From positions 310,001 through 374,000 of the forward strand of contig NW_020312036.1 in the NCBI RefSeq assembly GCF_002999335.1: 64,000 bases of DNA. Reading direction: 5' to 3'. Source of the DNA: Cyclospora cayetanensis. Lineage: Eukaryota > Apicomplexa > Conoidasida > Eucoccidiorida > Eimeriidae. Below, piece after piece: positions 36,343-47,989 of the stretch; positions within the stretch are counted from its first letter, which is position 1; every line of letters begins with the position of its first letter. Position numbers and translations under genes: made by a program. A model generated the notes under the pieces. It did no database searches and was not told the DNA's origin. It saw nothing but the letters and a program-made list of their open reading frames with translations.

Positions 36343-39225
36343 ATGTTGCAGCTGGATCTGCAGGCACGGCCCCAAGAGGGAGAGGCGCTACAGCCGCAGC
36401 AGCTTCACAGACTGAACGGGGAGGCGGGAGGTCAAGGAACTCCCGCCTTAGCGAAAGCCGGCACAGCCGTCGAGGGTCACTTGCAGCAGATTGTGCGGGA
36501 GCTGCTGCAAGAACAGGGGCGAGCCGACATCTCCCTGCTAGCTGAGAGCCTCACGTGCCTCGATACCCACGGCTGGCGGCAACATCCGCCAGCAGCAGGG
36601 GCCTCTGCGCGGCTGCCAACAACAGTAGGCCTCTCGCTGTTTGTGCGGCGGCAGCGGCTCGAGACGTACAGGCAGCAGCTTCATGCCTTCCGTCGAGTGT
36701 TTCCGCTGCTTCAACAACTTCAGCAAGCGGCAGAGAGCCTCAACAGCACGCTGGCCACAGCACTGGGGCGCCTCGCTAAGAGCCGGCTGCATTTGTTGCC
36801 CTTGCTGCAGCAGCTGCTAAAGCTGCGACAGGAGCAGCAACAGCTCTCAAACAAAGAGGCAACATGTACGGCGATCCTCGAGCGCCTCTCGGTACCACCC
36901 CAAGCCTTAGAGGCTCTGACGCGTCCGCTGCCTCCGCAAGAATCAGCGTCGTTACCAGCAGCCAGAGCACCCGATGGGAGGAAGCCTCAGGAGGTGCATG
37001 CAGTTTCTAGGGAGTTGCACACTACGGTCGACGCCTTGGCCACGGTGCAGCAGCGGCGACACCTGTTGCAAAAACTGGCTGCAGCCGCCTCTGCAGACTT
37101 CCCGCTAATAGAGAGCCTGCTCCTGCAAACACGGGAACTCAGTGACTTGGGGCAAGAGCGCCTCTTTCTGCTCGTCCTCCATCGGCTGCAGCAGCTTGCA
37201 GCTGCAGCCGCTGCCTCAGGAGCACCACCCTGCAGCGCAAGCGACTCCGTTGACACAGCATTTTATGCGCTGCTGGGGCTCGCGCGGCAGCAGCAGCAGC
37301 TCTCGGGGTTTCCTGCAGGAGGAGCACCGCGAGCGATGGCGACCCTTGAAGCAGATGCTCCTTCAGAGGGGCCTTTTAGCAGAGACACCGTACTGTGGGA
37401 GGCCTTGACCAACCTGCACGGGTATCCCGCATATCTGTTGCAGTGCCTGCAACAGCTGCTACGCTTGCGGCGGCATCTGCTGCGCCAGGGATTCGAACGG
37501 GCAGCGTGGACACCCCGAGATGCTGTTGTTGGTAGCAGAGACACGCCGAGGCCTCTAAGGAGCTCCGTCGAATGGCTGTCGCATGCTGCAGCGGAGGAGG
37601 CTGAAATTTTTGTCGCGGTGTTGGACCTCCTTTTTGCGAAGGGGGGCGCAGCAGCGCTCGGGATTGCGGAGCTGCAGCAGGGAAGGCGTGCGAATGTGGC
37701 TGCTGAGTCGCCTGTGGAGTCGATGGGGGCCCCCATGAGCTCCGCGGCCTCTCACGTCAACAGGGCGTCCGCCGAGGAGGCAGCCGAAGGGGGGCCCTTT
37801 CTGGAAGAGCTACCTACACTCGTAGAGCAGCAAGTCCAGCAGCAGCAGCAAGAAGAAGATCCCGAGCGGCACGAGCCAACAAAGGGCTGGTTGCCGATGT
37901 CTGACGCGCCGACGCTTCCGGCTGAAGCTGGAGGCAGTGCGGCAACACTGCAGCAGCTGTTGGATCCTGTGGCTCTGCTGGACGGGGCGCTGGAGGTCTT
38001 GCATGCGCCGCTTACTGCTCTCGTGACAACTGCGCTTGAAAGCAACAGCAGTAAAAAAAGCGGGGACGGCGGCATCTCCGCCCTCAAAGTCGCTCTGTTG
38101 CTGCAAGGGGAGGCAGCGGCGATAGAAGAGGCCGTTGCTGCTTCCTTGCGAATCTCGCCGCAGCAGCGTCTCGAGACAAATCAGCAGCAGAACCAGCCCC
38201 CGAGGAAGCTGCTCCTGGTATCCCACGTGCTGGACTTGCACGAAAAGGCGATTGAGGTGTTTGAGGCTCAGTGGGATTCTTCAGCGCTCCAGCTGCCGCA
38301 GCTGTCTCCAGCAACTGCAGCACGGTGGAACCCTTGCGGTGAGAATGAGGAGGCCCGTAGAAGCAGCGGCACGCCCTCGTTCCTGAGTCGCTTTGCTGCG
38401 AGGCTGCAAGACATGCTGCTCACTCACGCATCCTTCTTGCCCTCCGTCGTAACGCAGCAGGAAGCGCAGCAGATGCAGATGCGTGAGACGTCTTTGCAAC
38501 GGCTGGAGGCCCTTGTGGGGAGGGACGTGCCTCGCTGCGTTAATTTCTGCCTTCAACTAGGCCATCTAATGGGGGGAATCGGCGGCTGTGTGTATATTCT
38601 GAATGCCCTGTGTTCGCTCCGCACCGTGCTGCAGTCGGAGGTTCTCTCGCTGCCGCCTCAGCTGCAGCAGGCGCAGCAAGAGCAGCAGCAGCAGCAGAAA
38701 CAGTTTCAGGAGATTCTCGCACTGCCCCTGCTGCAGCAGCAGCGCCGCCTCCTCACGGAGCTTATAGATGAGAAATCACAGGAACTTGGACAAATGGAGG
38801 GGGCACGCCTTCGCACCAAATGCGGCCTGACTTTGATGCTGGAGGCAGTCGATGCCTATGGACGCCCTCCCTCTCCAGAGGATCATCCTGCGCCGGAGTT
38901 CGTGAGCCACGGCCCTTTAGGGACCCCTCAGGACGCCCCCACTACGGGATCAGGAATGTCCAAGGATATCGCAGCAGAACTGCTGACAGCAGAGAAGGTG
39001 GAAGACTTCTTAGCTGCCTTAATGACTCAAGTTTATGGAGATACAGCTCTCGAAATGCCTCTCCTCGGGGCCCTCGCTCAAGGAGCCCTACGGCGCAAGG
39101 TCCGTGCAGCTGCCTTGGAAGCCCTTGTAGATGGGTACAGCAAACTATACACCTTTATTATCAGTGAAGGTAGAGGCTCCCCTACCCACACCCCTGAACA
39201 GATTAAGCTTCTACTAGACCTGTGA
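36343..39225 (+). CDS. COG6: Conserved oligomeric Golgi complex subunit 6 (COG6), single exon
   Basis: Subunit of the lobe-B COG tether, which recycles Golgi glycosylation enzymes by retrograde vesicle traffic. One open frame of 960 aa from ATG 36343, against about 650 aa in animals. Order matches the family: an N-terminal coiled coil (YRQQLHAFRRVFPLLQQLQ), SNKEATCTAILERLSVPPQ, a segment with FPLIESLLLQTRELSDLGQE, then HGYPAYLLQCLQQLLRLR, SSVEWLSHAAAEEAEIF, and the end GYSKLYTFIISEGRG with TPEQIKLLLDL. Extra length comes from Gln/Ala-rich inserts. No intron is needed, although every other multi-kilobase gene here is heavily split. An AG acceptor with the same frame open lies just upstream of the chosen ATG, so a short upstream coding exon cannot be excluded. 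Confidence 0.9.
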   Translation: MLQLDLQARPQEGEALQPQQLHRLNGEAGGQGTPALAKAGTAVEGHLQQIVRELLQEQGRADISLLAESLTCLDTHGWRQHPPAAGASARLPTTVGLSLFVRRQRLETYRQQLHAFRRVFPLLQQLQQAAESLNSTLATALGRLAKSRLHLLPLLQQLLKLRQEQQQLSNKEATCTAILERLSVPPQALEALTRPLPPQESASLPAARAPDGRKPQEVHAVSRELHTTVDALATVQQRRHLLQKLAAAASADFPLIESLLLQTRELSDLGQERLFLLVLHRLQQLAAAAAASGAPPCSASDSVDTAFYALLGLARQQQQLSGFPAGGAPRAMATLEADAPSEGPFSRDTVLWEALTNLHGYPAYLLQCLQQLLRLRRHLLRQGFERAAWTPRDAVVGSRDTPRPLRSSVEWLSHAAAEEAEIFVAVLDLLFAKGGAAALGIAELQQGRRANVAAESPVESMGAPMSSAASHVNRASAEEAAEGGPFLEELPTLVEQQVQQQQQEEDPERHEPTKGWLPMSDAPTLPAEAGGSAATLQQLLDPVALLDGALEVLHAPLTALVTTALESNSSKKSGDGGISALKVALLLQGEAAAIEEAVAASLRISPQQRLETNQQQNQPPRKLLLVSHVLDLHEKAIEVFEAQWDSSALQLPQLSPATAARWNPCGENEEARRSSGTPSFLSRFAARLQDMLLTHASFLPSVVTQQEAQQMQMRETSLQRLEALVGRDVPRCVNFCLQLGHLMGGIGGCVYILNALCSLRTVLQSEVLSLPPQLQQAQQEQQQQQKQFQEILALPLLQQQRRLLTELIDEKSQELGQMEGARLRTKCGLTLMLEAVDAYGRPPSPEDHPAPEFVSHGPLGTPQDAPTTGSGMSKDIAAELLTAEKVEDFLAALMTQVYGDTALEMPLLGALAQGALRRKVRAAALEALVDGYSKLYTFIISEGRGSPTHTPEQIKLLLDL

Positions 39226-40369
39226 AAGGAACCGCCAAAAGTGACCTCTGGGCTTGTTGCCATATCTGCCGGCCAAGGCCTCAGAAATAGAGGCATAAGC
39301 AGCAGAAGATGGCTCTCAAAGGCGCCAATGGCAGGAGTTTCCTATTGTGAAAGGCGGTTTTTGGACGTGCTGGGTAGTATACGCACAAGTCTCTGAAGCC
39401 TTGTGGGCTGCTCATGAGGCTTTTTGTGAGCGCACCACCTCTTTCCTGGCACGACATAAGAACGCCTGTAGTGTGCGCGCATATAGGGGGAACGTAACAC
39501 ACGCTTGTGTAGCTCAAATTCTTGCTAAGCGTAGCGGCGACCCTCCTGCTGCAGGATTTGCCCCGCCTGGCACAGCCTTTGTCTAACTGTGCGACTCGCG
39601 ACCCCTCACATTTAAGTCTTGGGAAAAGAGGGCTGCACAAATTTTATTGGTCTCGGGTTACGATGCGACGGGGTGCAACCAAGGGTGTTGGGGGCCCTAG
39701 GGGGCCCCTTACGAGAGGCCTCTAGAGTCGGATGCATGCAACACTGACTAGCTTCTATGCCTCTGGACCCTGGCAGTGAAACAAGGCCATTCAGCCGGAG
39801 CAGCCTCCTAATTTGCCGTGTTCCTTTGTTTTCTGCCTCTTGAGGGCCCCTATCTGTTGTTTGCGCTGCTGCTGTTGCGGCTGCTTGTATTGCGGCTGCT
39901 GTTGCCGCGCGACCCCACAGGGCACTCAGGCCTCAAGATTCTGCTGCTGCGGATCTTCTGCTTCCTTAGCGAATCTTTCCCAGCGACCCTTCTTCACAAG
40001 GGTGAACTATCAAAGACTGGACACAAACAGGCGTCTGCAGCACTCTACTCCAGCCAGGGGGATCTCCTTGCAGCCACCGCTGCTGTGCTGCAGCCGGTGC
40101 TGCGGCATTGGCTGAAGATTGCCTGACCTTCGAGGTCTTCGTCTTGTATGATTGTTCTTCCACTTCTTCCCACCGTGAGTTTGATCCTCCGCCGTTCTCC
40201 CCTGACTTCCCCCTTGTGCAAGGCTCCCAGCACGGCGCCCTCCTACCGAAGCGGCTGCGATCGTTGACAGAGGCAGCAGCCACTACAGAGGTGCTATTGC
40301 GCGTTTTGAGCCGTGCGTTGACTGCATTGCTCTCTTTGATGCGCTTCTGTGCCCCTGCAGGTCGCCATC
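39226..40369. other. Intergenic between COG6 and eIF6
   Basis: Frames of about 100 codons with Cys/Leu runs arise from CTG/TGC triplet repeats at 39860-39910 and are not credible proteins. The region should hold the COG6 3' end and the eIF6 promoter. Confidence 0.5.
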
Positions 40370-42723
40370 ATGGCAATCCGTGCGTTCCCTCCCGCCGGGT
40401 GCCAGCATCTAAGAAAACCCTGACTTGCCTATCGCTGCACTCTTTACTTCTCCTGCAAAAATTCTGCTCAAGTTTCTTCAGGGGTTCGAGTTACGCTGCA
40501 CATAGCGGGAGTGCTGGTCTTAGTCTTCACTGTGTCGGTTTTTTTAAAAATCCGACCCTTAGCGATCGTCCCCGCGTGTTGCTTGTGCGGCGTGTTTCTG
40601 ATTCAAGGCACTCACTTCGAGTCCTCAAACGAGGTTGGGGTCTTCGGAAAACTCACGAACTCTTACTGTCTGGTCGCTTCTGGCGGCAGCGAACACTTTT
40701 ATTCAACTATCGAAGCAGAATTAGGTCCCCACATTCCCGTAATTCATGCCTCCGTCGGAGGCACTACCGTCATAGGCCGCGTATGCGTTGGTACGGCCTG
40801 CACTCTAGGGGTGTCAGGGCTGCTGCATTTCTGACATTTGTTGCTACCGCATTATTACATGCACGCTGTTTGTGTGGGTGATTCTTCTTTTTCGCTCTCC
40901 CTTGCCCTCGCCAACCTCCTTGGCATGTGATTCTTCTTTTTCCCTCTTCCTTGCCCTCGCCAACCTCCTTGGCATGTGATTCTTCTTTTTCCCTCTTCCT
41001 GTATCCTGGCGAGCATCCCTAATGCGTGGCTGCTCTCCGCGAACTTTTTGGCGGTCCTTTCGGCTGTTCTTTACGGTCCTGAATGTGTATATATCCATAT
41101 GTATAGTGCTCTGTGAGCGTGTTCTTCGCGTGGATCTATTTATCTTGGCGCTTCCGCTCCGTTTTGCTTGCAAGAGCTCACCTCCCGGTGTTGCTCACTC
41201 TGTATAAGCGTTGTGCCCTCATTCTTGAGTTGATCGACTGCCCCGCGCGTGCTGCAGGCAACAAGAATGGCCTCTTAGTGCCGATGACTACGTCGGATGC
41301 AGAGCTTCAGCATCTTAGGAACTCGCTGCCGGACTCAGTGGCCGTTCGCCGGGTAGAGGAGAGGCTGTCAGCCCTTGGCAATTGTATCGCAACGAATGAT
41401 TACACCGCCCTCGTGCATGCAGACTTGGATGCAGAGACGGCGGAAGTTATCCAAGACGTGCTGCAGGTGAGGCAGGCAAGCAGGCTGGCTGGCTGCCTGC
41501 CTGCCCCGAAGGGTCCTCGAGAGGGCCTTCTTCCCTCTTCCTTGCCCTCGTCGGGGGTACACCACGCGAGGAGCAGACAGGGAGAGGAGCACAACAGGTG
41601 CTCTAAAGCAGGCAGGATGTTGAGGGTGTAGCAGTCGTTGTATCGGCCGTACATGGGTCACACCCACGGCACAGGCGGCCCTTACAGCACTTAAAGAGAG
41701 GGCAGAGCATGAACCGGCGGAAGAGAAAACGGAATTTGGGGAGTTGTTGGCTGCCGTGATGGCTTGGAGAGGGCCCGTTGTTGGCAGGTGTTCGCGCGTG
41801 GGGGCGACGCAATATTCCATTGAGACGTTTATGAGGGACGGCTTGTCTTGCTTCACTGCTCGCACGCGCCCCTGCTGTATAGCGGAGGAAGGATAAAGAG
41901 GGTCTTGTTTGCGATGACGCAGTGTCTGTTTGCGTAGGTGGAGGTCTTTCGATCGATTGTTGGAGGGCAGCTACTTGTGGGCAGCTACTGCCAACTTACG
42001 AATCGAGGCGGACTCGTGCGTTTGCTTGGCGCTCTCTCGACCTTGCTCTTGTTTAGAATTTCGCCCTTGTCCTGCTGGATGCATTTTCTCTGGCGATTCC
42101 TTAGAGTCTCCTGCCCCGAGGCCTTTGCTGCCGTAGCCATTTTGCTGGCGTGTGCGTCTTTCAACTCACGGCTATTTTTTGCGTGTGGCTGCTCCTCTTT
42201 GGCGGGCTCAGGTACATTCGCGCACTCCCGTAGAGGAGATGGAGGATCTCTCGCAACTTGTGCAAGTGCCCTTCACTGCAGGGACAGTAAATCGAGGCTC
42301 GGATCTCGTCGGCGCAGGTAACCTCGAGGGCGTATGAAAGCATACACATGCTCGTTAGCCATGCACAGGAGCGGCGTTCGGTGGGGGCCTCTAGGGGGCT
42401 CTCGCTACTGAGGGGCTGCGCAGGGGTTCTTAAGGGTGTATGGCTTTGAGTGCCGCCTCTCACCGTCCTCTACCTGCCTAGCGCCCCCTACTCTTCTCCC
42501 GTTTTGCGTGTGGACTTGCTTGCTGCCTCGTGTGTCACTGTGCTGCGATCGGCTCTCAGGGCTCATGGTGAATGACTGGACGGGATTCTGCGGTATGGAA
42601 ACAACAGCAACTGAATTGGCGGTGGTTGAGAGGATCTTCCAGCTGGCGAACTCTGAGCAGCAGCAGGTTTCCCTTAGGGACGACCTGAAACTGAGAACCT
42701 CGCTCGTTGACTTCCTGAGTTAA
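40370..42723 (+). CDS. EIF6: Eukaryotic translation initiation factor 6 (eIF6)
   Basis: Anti-association factor that binds the 60S subunit, needed for its biogenesis in the nucleolus and for blocking premature 40S joining. Exons 40370-40379, 40608-40790, 41258-41466, 41938-42015, 42212-42317 and 42560-42723 close in phase to 249 aa (human 245). The pentein fold is recognisable throughout: [121 protein letters not shown]. The first coding exon is only 10 nt (MAI plus one base) with a GTGCGT donor. The regulatory C-terminal tail of animal eIF6 is shortened to [10 protein letters not shown]. The second intron carries a 49-bp tandem repeat. Confidence 0.97.
40878..41003. repeat. 49-bp tandem repeat, about 2.6 copies
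   Basis: Unit 1 (40878-40926) and unit 2 (40927-40975) differ at only two positions near 40893-40898, and a third unit breaks off after about 27 bases. Each starts GTGATTCTTC and ends CTTGGCAT. On the plus strand the units are pyrimidine-rich. They lie inside eIF6 intron 2. Confidence 0.95.
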
Positions 42724-43774
42724 ATATGAGAGCACTCTTACTCCCGTTGCCAGGGCGCTGCAGTTGAAGCGCGAGTTGTGCTTCTCTTGCCGCCGTGTGG
42801 CTGCAGCGCCTGCTGCTGTAGCCGCATCCTTGGGAAAGGGGGCGGAGCTGCACGGATCCGGTTTTGTGGCAGCCGCGGAACAGATGTGACATTTTCTCAT
42901 TTGGCTCGGCTGCTTTTCCTGTGAGAAAGAAATGCTCTTGCAGGAAAAGCCCTTCAGTGGGAAGAGGGCCCCCGGGGCTCGTGGACACCCTACGGCTTTT
43001 TGCAAAAACACCGTCGTGGTTGTTTAGCGGTTGACGAGACTCGTTGCGGTTGAAATCTCCCATGTTGTGGGGCATCGCATGTGGCTCTTCTCGAGGGTTT
43101 CTAGGGCTTGGAAAGCTTGTTCCCCTCCGGCTTAGCCACCGTCACCGGCCGTTTTCTCGTGTCTTTTCTCTACGTGGGGAGCCATCTGGAGGGCCCCTCA
43201 GATGGCCCCACGCAAAAATCTAACTATGCAGAGGGGGCGCTGGACGCGCCGGGCTGATGTTAGTGCAATTAGGGGGTGCTTTTCAGACCTCTTTCGGTTA
43301 GTTAGCAGCTCCCTACGGATCCGAGCTCATTTTTCTAGCGTTGACGAGTAGGAGGCTGTCAAGAGAGTTATTCTACGCGGGTACATTAGTTCTCTGCTCA
43401 GGAAAATCTTGCAGCACACCAGACTAGGCCAGGGCCCTCCGCCCCGCTCGGCACTCTGTACAAGATACTTGGCCGCTACGCATGCTGATATAGCCAGAGC
43501 AATACAGGCTCTGTATGTACGGTTCAGCCCTCAGGGTTTCCGACGAGCTGTGGAGGTTCTCGTTGGGGCCTAACGGCCCCCCACCGCGATGTCTAGGGTG
43601 AATCTCCTGAAGAGCTGCAGACCGCCCCTGGGGAGGCGGAATGGCCATCTTATGGGGATGTGACAGGCCTGTTGGGAAACCCCACTTAGACCTTCTAGGA
43701 GCGTTGGATGCAGTTTTGTCTTAACTTACGTGCGCAGTGAAGTGTGAGCAGCCCCACCCTACGCACTATGAGGC
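42724..43774. other. Convergent intergenic region
   Basis: Lies between the eIF6 stop (+) and the RpoA stop (-). Frames are short and unremarkable. It contains a near-perfect inverted GAGGGGCCC-type stem around 43180-43210. Confidence 0.45.
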
Positions 43775-46700
43775 TCAGTCGTCGGTAAAACCAGTAACCC
43801 ACCCCACAGGCACACGCTGCGCCATGAAGTCTTCAAAGACCCAGTCAGGAGGCATCTCGAGGCCTTTGTGCTTAATGGGAAACTTCGGGAGTCCTTCTCC
43901 ATCCCCCCGTTCCTGCAGCTTCTTGCCCACTTCAATGTCGGCGCGTAGCTTCAAGGCCGCCTGGTATTCCTTCTCCCTCTCGACACGCAGGGTAGGACTT
44001 CGCTGAACGAGCTCATCCTCGAGCTCTTCTTCGTCAAGCAAGCGCTCTTGCTCATCGCTAAGGCTCCCCGGAGGACCCCCGTCCGCCACCTGAGGGGGCC
44101 CCTCTGACTGCTCTGCTAGGGGGCCAGAAGGGCCCTCCTTCGCCTTCTCTGTGGACCGAGCTGGAAGTGCCCCTTCAGGGGCTGGCTTCTCATCGCCGAA
44201 GAGCTCCCTACGGCGCAAGAGCTGTTCCTTGACTGGACTGTATTGCCGCAGCATGTCATTTCTAAAATACGTTTTATGACGGTCCAGGGTCCTGGCGAGG
44301 GAATCCTTATGGGGGTTCCACGGCACGCCGGTGTATCTGATCAACGCAGAAACACAGGAGCATACAGAGGGCTCAGCGAGAGGCTGGGGCAGACGCGGAA
44401 GCGGGGATCTTGAAAGACCCTTGAGGTGACAGAATCGGGCCCTAATGCGTGCACAAACCAGTTTCGACTTAGAGGGGTTTTTCGACCGAGTCTTTGGACT
44501 GCCCACATCCGAGAGGACACGACACCCTTAAGGAGGCAAGAGGCGGCCAGGGGCAGGTGGGTTTAGCGAAGGCGCTCCTAGGGTATGGACATTTTTTACC
44601 TGTGTTTATCTTGATACATGTCGGGGTCCTCGAATTCTTCTTCCACGGAGCCGTCTCTGGAGATTTTGCAATTCTTGAGGAGGGCCCCGCCAACAGCACT
44701 AGCGAGTCCGCCTACCCTCTCAATGGCCTCCAGAAACGCTTCTCGTGGAGTTGCAGAGCCGTCCGTGTGAACCTCTATTGTCACGATCTCGCCAAGGGAT
44801 TCATACGGGAAGGGCGGTGCAGTTTCAGACGTGGGAACCCCGGAGGATTTACGTTCTTGTCCTGTTTGAATTTCGTTTGGAGTTTCGGGGGGCGTGTTCT
44901 GCGTCGCTTTGCTCGGTGGGCAGGAGGCATCCGGAGGTACAGAAGAAGGCCTCTTTCCCTCTGCAGTAGTGCCTCCCCCCCTTCCCCTAAGGGCGTCGCT
45001 AGGGAGACACTGCGCGTATTCCGTGAGCACAGGATCACTCGAGGGGTCCCTCCCGTATCTCTGTCTCTGAGCGTCCTCGTACGATACCGTGCCGTAATAT
45101 TGCAAGGCCCTTCTGTGCGCTTCAGGAGTTGCAGCGCTAATGGTCGCCTCAGGCACCCTCTGAGCATCAAAGCCGAAGACTGGCACGGGGCAGCAGTAGC
45201 TCGCGAAATAGAAGAATCCATCGGCGTCTATGTCTCTGTTTAGGCTGTCATAGCCGAATTCGGGCAGGACAAATTCTTCGATCTCCTCTATCTTCACCTT
45301 GAAGTTTAGGTAGTAATTCGCATTCATCGTGCACAAGTATTGCGACTTGTTGACCACCTCCAGCTCATCCGGTAGCACCAAATCTCCTGCAACAGCGGCG
45401 ATCGGGCCTTTGACGGAGAGCGATGCAACCCAAGGATTCTCGTAAGTGCCCTGACGCGGCTCCTCTGCTGAGGCCTTTGAGGGGCGGCGGGATTTCTTCT
45501 TCCGTCTGAAGATTATTTGCCGGAGGTTCTCTACAAGGTCCTCGACGTCTTCCCTCATCCCGATGACGCACATGCCGAACTCTACGGGGAGCCGAGTCAT
45601 GAAGGTAGAGGCCCCAAGACCCCGCATTTGCCGCTGCTTTTGCTGCAGGGGATGCTGATGCAAGTCTGGAATGTTTGCCTGGCTTGGCGGGGGTGGCTGT
45701 AGAGGCGGTGCATCTACAAAAGAATCCAGGTTCTCGATCTTTAGAGCCGTGACGGCGGGACGGGGCAGCCCAAATGTCTCTCTTCTACACGCGTTAATAA
45801 AGGGGACGAAGGGTGCTGAGTGGGGGGCGTGGAAGTAGAAGAAAGAGCTGATGCCTGCGCGATGAGCTACAGGCGGGCTTATCTGCTTCAATCGAAATCC
45901 GCTTGCTGACGGTCCATACACCTCGCCGGCAGCAAGGGCATGAGCAGAAGCCGCGCGGAAGCGCTCTAGATCCTCCTCCTTCTCCCCCTTTTCCTTTCTA
46001 CTCTTCGCACTTCTTTCTCTTGAGTCGAGAAGGGGTGTTTCCTCGAAAGACTCTGAAGCCAGATCGAAGTGCAGCTCCGAGGACGTCACCTGCGCTGCCG
46101 TCTCGTCCTGCAGCAAGACGCGCACCAAACGACCAGAAGAAAGCTTGAGTGCATGGGGTCTCTGCAAAATAGCATTTTCTTGACCACCCCGAGATGCAGG
46201 CAGCCTGGGAATCATGGGAAGCGGAGGAGGGGAAGGGAGGGGGTCGAGGAAAGAGCGACTGCGAGGCAACGGCAAAAGGGAGTAAGACTCAGGAGTCGCG
46301 CGTGGACCGACAATGTAAGCCTCAAAGTGAGGCCCATAGGTCTTAAAGTCGTAGGACAAGGCTGCGGGGGCCTCTACTTCCTCATGATCCACGGCAAAGG
46401 CCCCTTATGGAAAAAAACACACATAAAGACACTAGCCAAGAAGGCCACATAGGCAGAGAGAGAGAGAGAGACAAACACACAGTCAGCAGAGGGGGCCTGT
46501 CGAACGGCACGCAGCAGGAAGGAGATCAAGAAAAGAGGGCACCCACCCTCGAGACCGCGAAAAAGGCGTTTGAGAGCTCTCAAGAGCCTTGCAGAGCTCT
46601 GTGGCTTGAGCTTCGTGGAGCAAAGAAGTGGATAAAAGGTTTCTCTGGAATCGAAAACATCACGGGTAAGGCAATACGCTGGGGTGACGCCTATGCATCG

Positions 46701-47989
46701 GATCGCGCGTCTTGCTATACGCTTTCCTTACATTTGGGCTGCTTCATCCTTTTTAGCTTTTCTGCCTGTTCTTCTCGGACGGAGTCGTGTTGTTTGCTCG
46801 TCAGCCTGTGAGTCTCCGCCAGGCGCTGCAGCCATCGCTCCTCAACGAACTTCTTTTCCTCCTCAATCGCTGCATTGACGGCAGCCTGATCACTTCCCAG
46901 AACGTTCCACAGGGGGCCACCCCTCCCCAGGGCACCCACGCCGACTCCTGCAGTCCCCAGGGATGCAGGAGGTGCTTCAGGAGATCCTTGAGGAAGATCG
47001 CTTACACCTCTAGGCGGAAGGCGTGTTGCCACATCCTCAAAAGAAGGGTATTCACGTGTGAGGATATGATCACCTGGAAGATCCGCCTGTACGACAACGG
47101 GAACGCTAGACCTCCGCAAAGCCGCTTCTGATACTGCCGCTGCTGTTGCCGTGCGGACTGCTGCTGTCTCTGCTGCAACTGCTTCTGCTGCAGCTGCTCT
47201 TGCTAAAGCTGCTTCTCTTGATAAAGCTGCTTCTCTCGCAATAGCTGCTTCTGCTGCTACAGCTGCTCCTGCTGCAGTTGCTTCTGCTGCTCCTGCTCCA
47301 GGTGATACTGCATACACTGAGGCTGCACGGGTGCAGCTCTTTGGCGCTGCCGTTGCGACCAGTGCAAGCCCCCTAGAAGCCTCCTCTTGGAGGGGCTGCA
47401 GGCGCTGTAGGGTTGGTAAATGCAGACCGCGATAGCCATAGTACCCTCTACAGGAGGCGATAAAGCATCCCCGAGAATAGTATCTGCGATCTGCAGGAAG
47501 GCTGTCCTCCTCGGAATTCAGACCGCACAGAAGTTGGCTTGGCGAAGCCTCATTCTTTGCCACATCAAGGGGAGCCTCCACGCTTCGGTGCCACATCCCC
47601 CACCCTCTACTCGAGGGGCTGGAGAGCTCCCATGGACGCTTTCGCTGCTTCTGTTGCCCCCAATTCTGCGAACAAAGACCGCTTTGACGCCGCCTCGGCA
47701 GAGTAGAAGCCTCAGCTTTCAGCAGCAAGAAAAACGCCAGCAGCAACACTGCCGCTGCAGAGACAAGCAGCGGCGCTCGATGCGGTCCCTTGGGGAACAG
47801 TGCACGCGGAGTGGGGGGCCCCACGGCATACACGACGCCGCCACAGCTCACGATAAAGAAGGCGTGACGTTCGCAGCAAAGGAAGCGCTGCTCCGAAGCA
47901 CCTTCATTGCCACTGTGCAATCGACAGGGCCCCTCCGCCCTAAACCCGCTGGGGACCTCAGTGCCCTCCTCGAAGAACAGGGGGCCCAT
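43775..47989 (-). CDS. rpoA: Bacterial/plastid-type RNA polymerase alpha subunit, probably apicoplast-targeted
   Basis: Alpha subunit that nucleates the bacterial-type polymerase. In apicomplexans rpoB and rpoC are organellar while alpha is nucleus-encoded and imported. Exons 47989-46732, 46403-44600 and 44336-43775 join in phase to 1207 aa, far longer than the roughly 330 aa of bacteria. The N-terminal exon has a buried hydrophobic segment, LLVSAAAVLLLAFFLLLKA, consistent with a recessed signal anchor, then a long Ala/Glu heptad-like repeat and a charged helix. The second exon holds the alpha-NTD: FINACRRETFGLPRPAVTAL (dimer interface), MREDVEDLVENLRQIIF, KGPIAAVAGDLVLPDELEVV, and EIVTIEVHTDGSATPREAF near its end. 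The last exon is acidic, ending GWVTGFTDD; no alpha-CTD helix-hairpin-helix was recognised. The start codon is the first in-frame ATG seen and may lie further upstream. Divergent neighbour: the YEATS gene. Confidence 0.87.

Noticed and set aside
39813..40126. Cys/Leu-rich frames upstream of eIF6
   Set aside because: They are produced by CTG/TGC triplet repeats and have no start context or splice partners.
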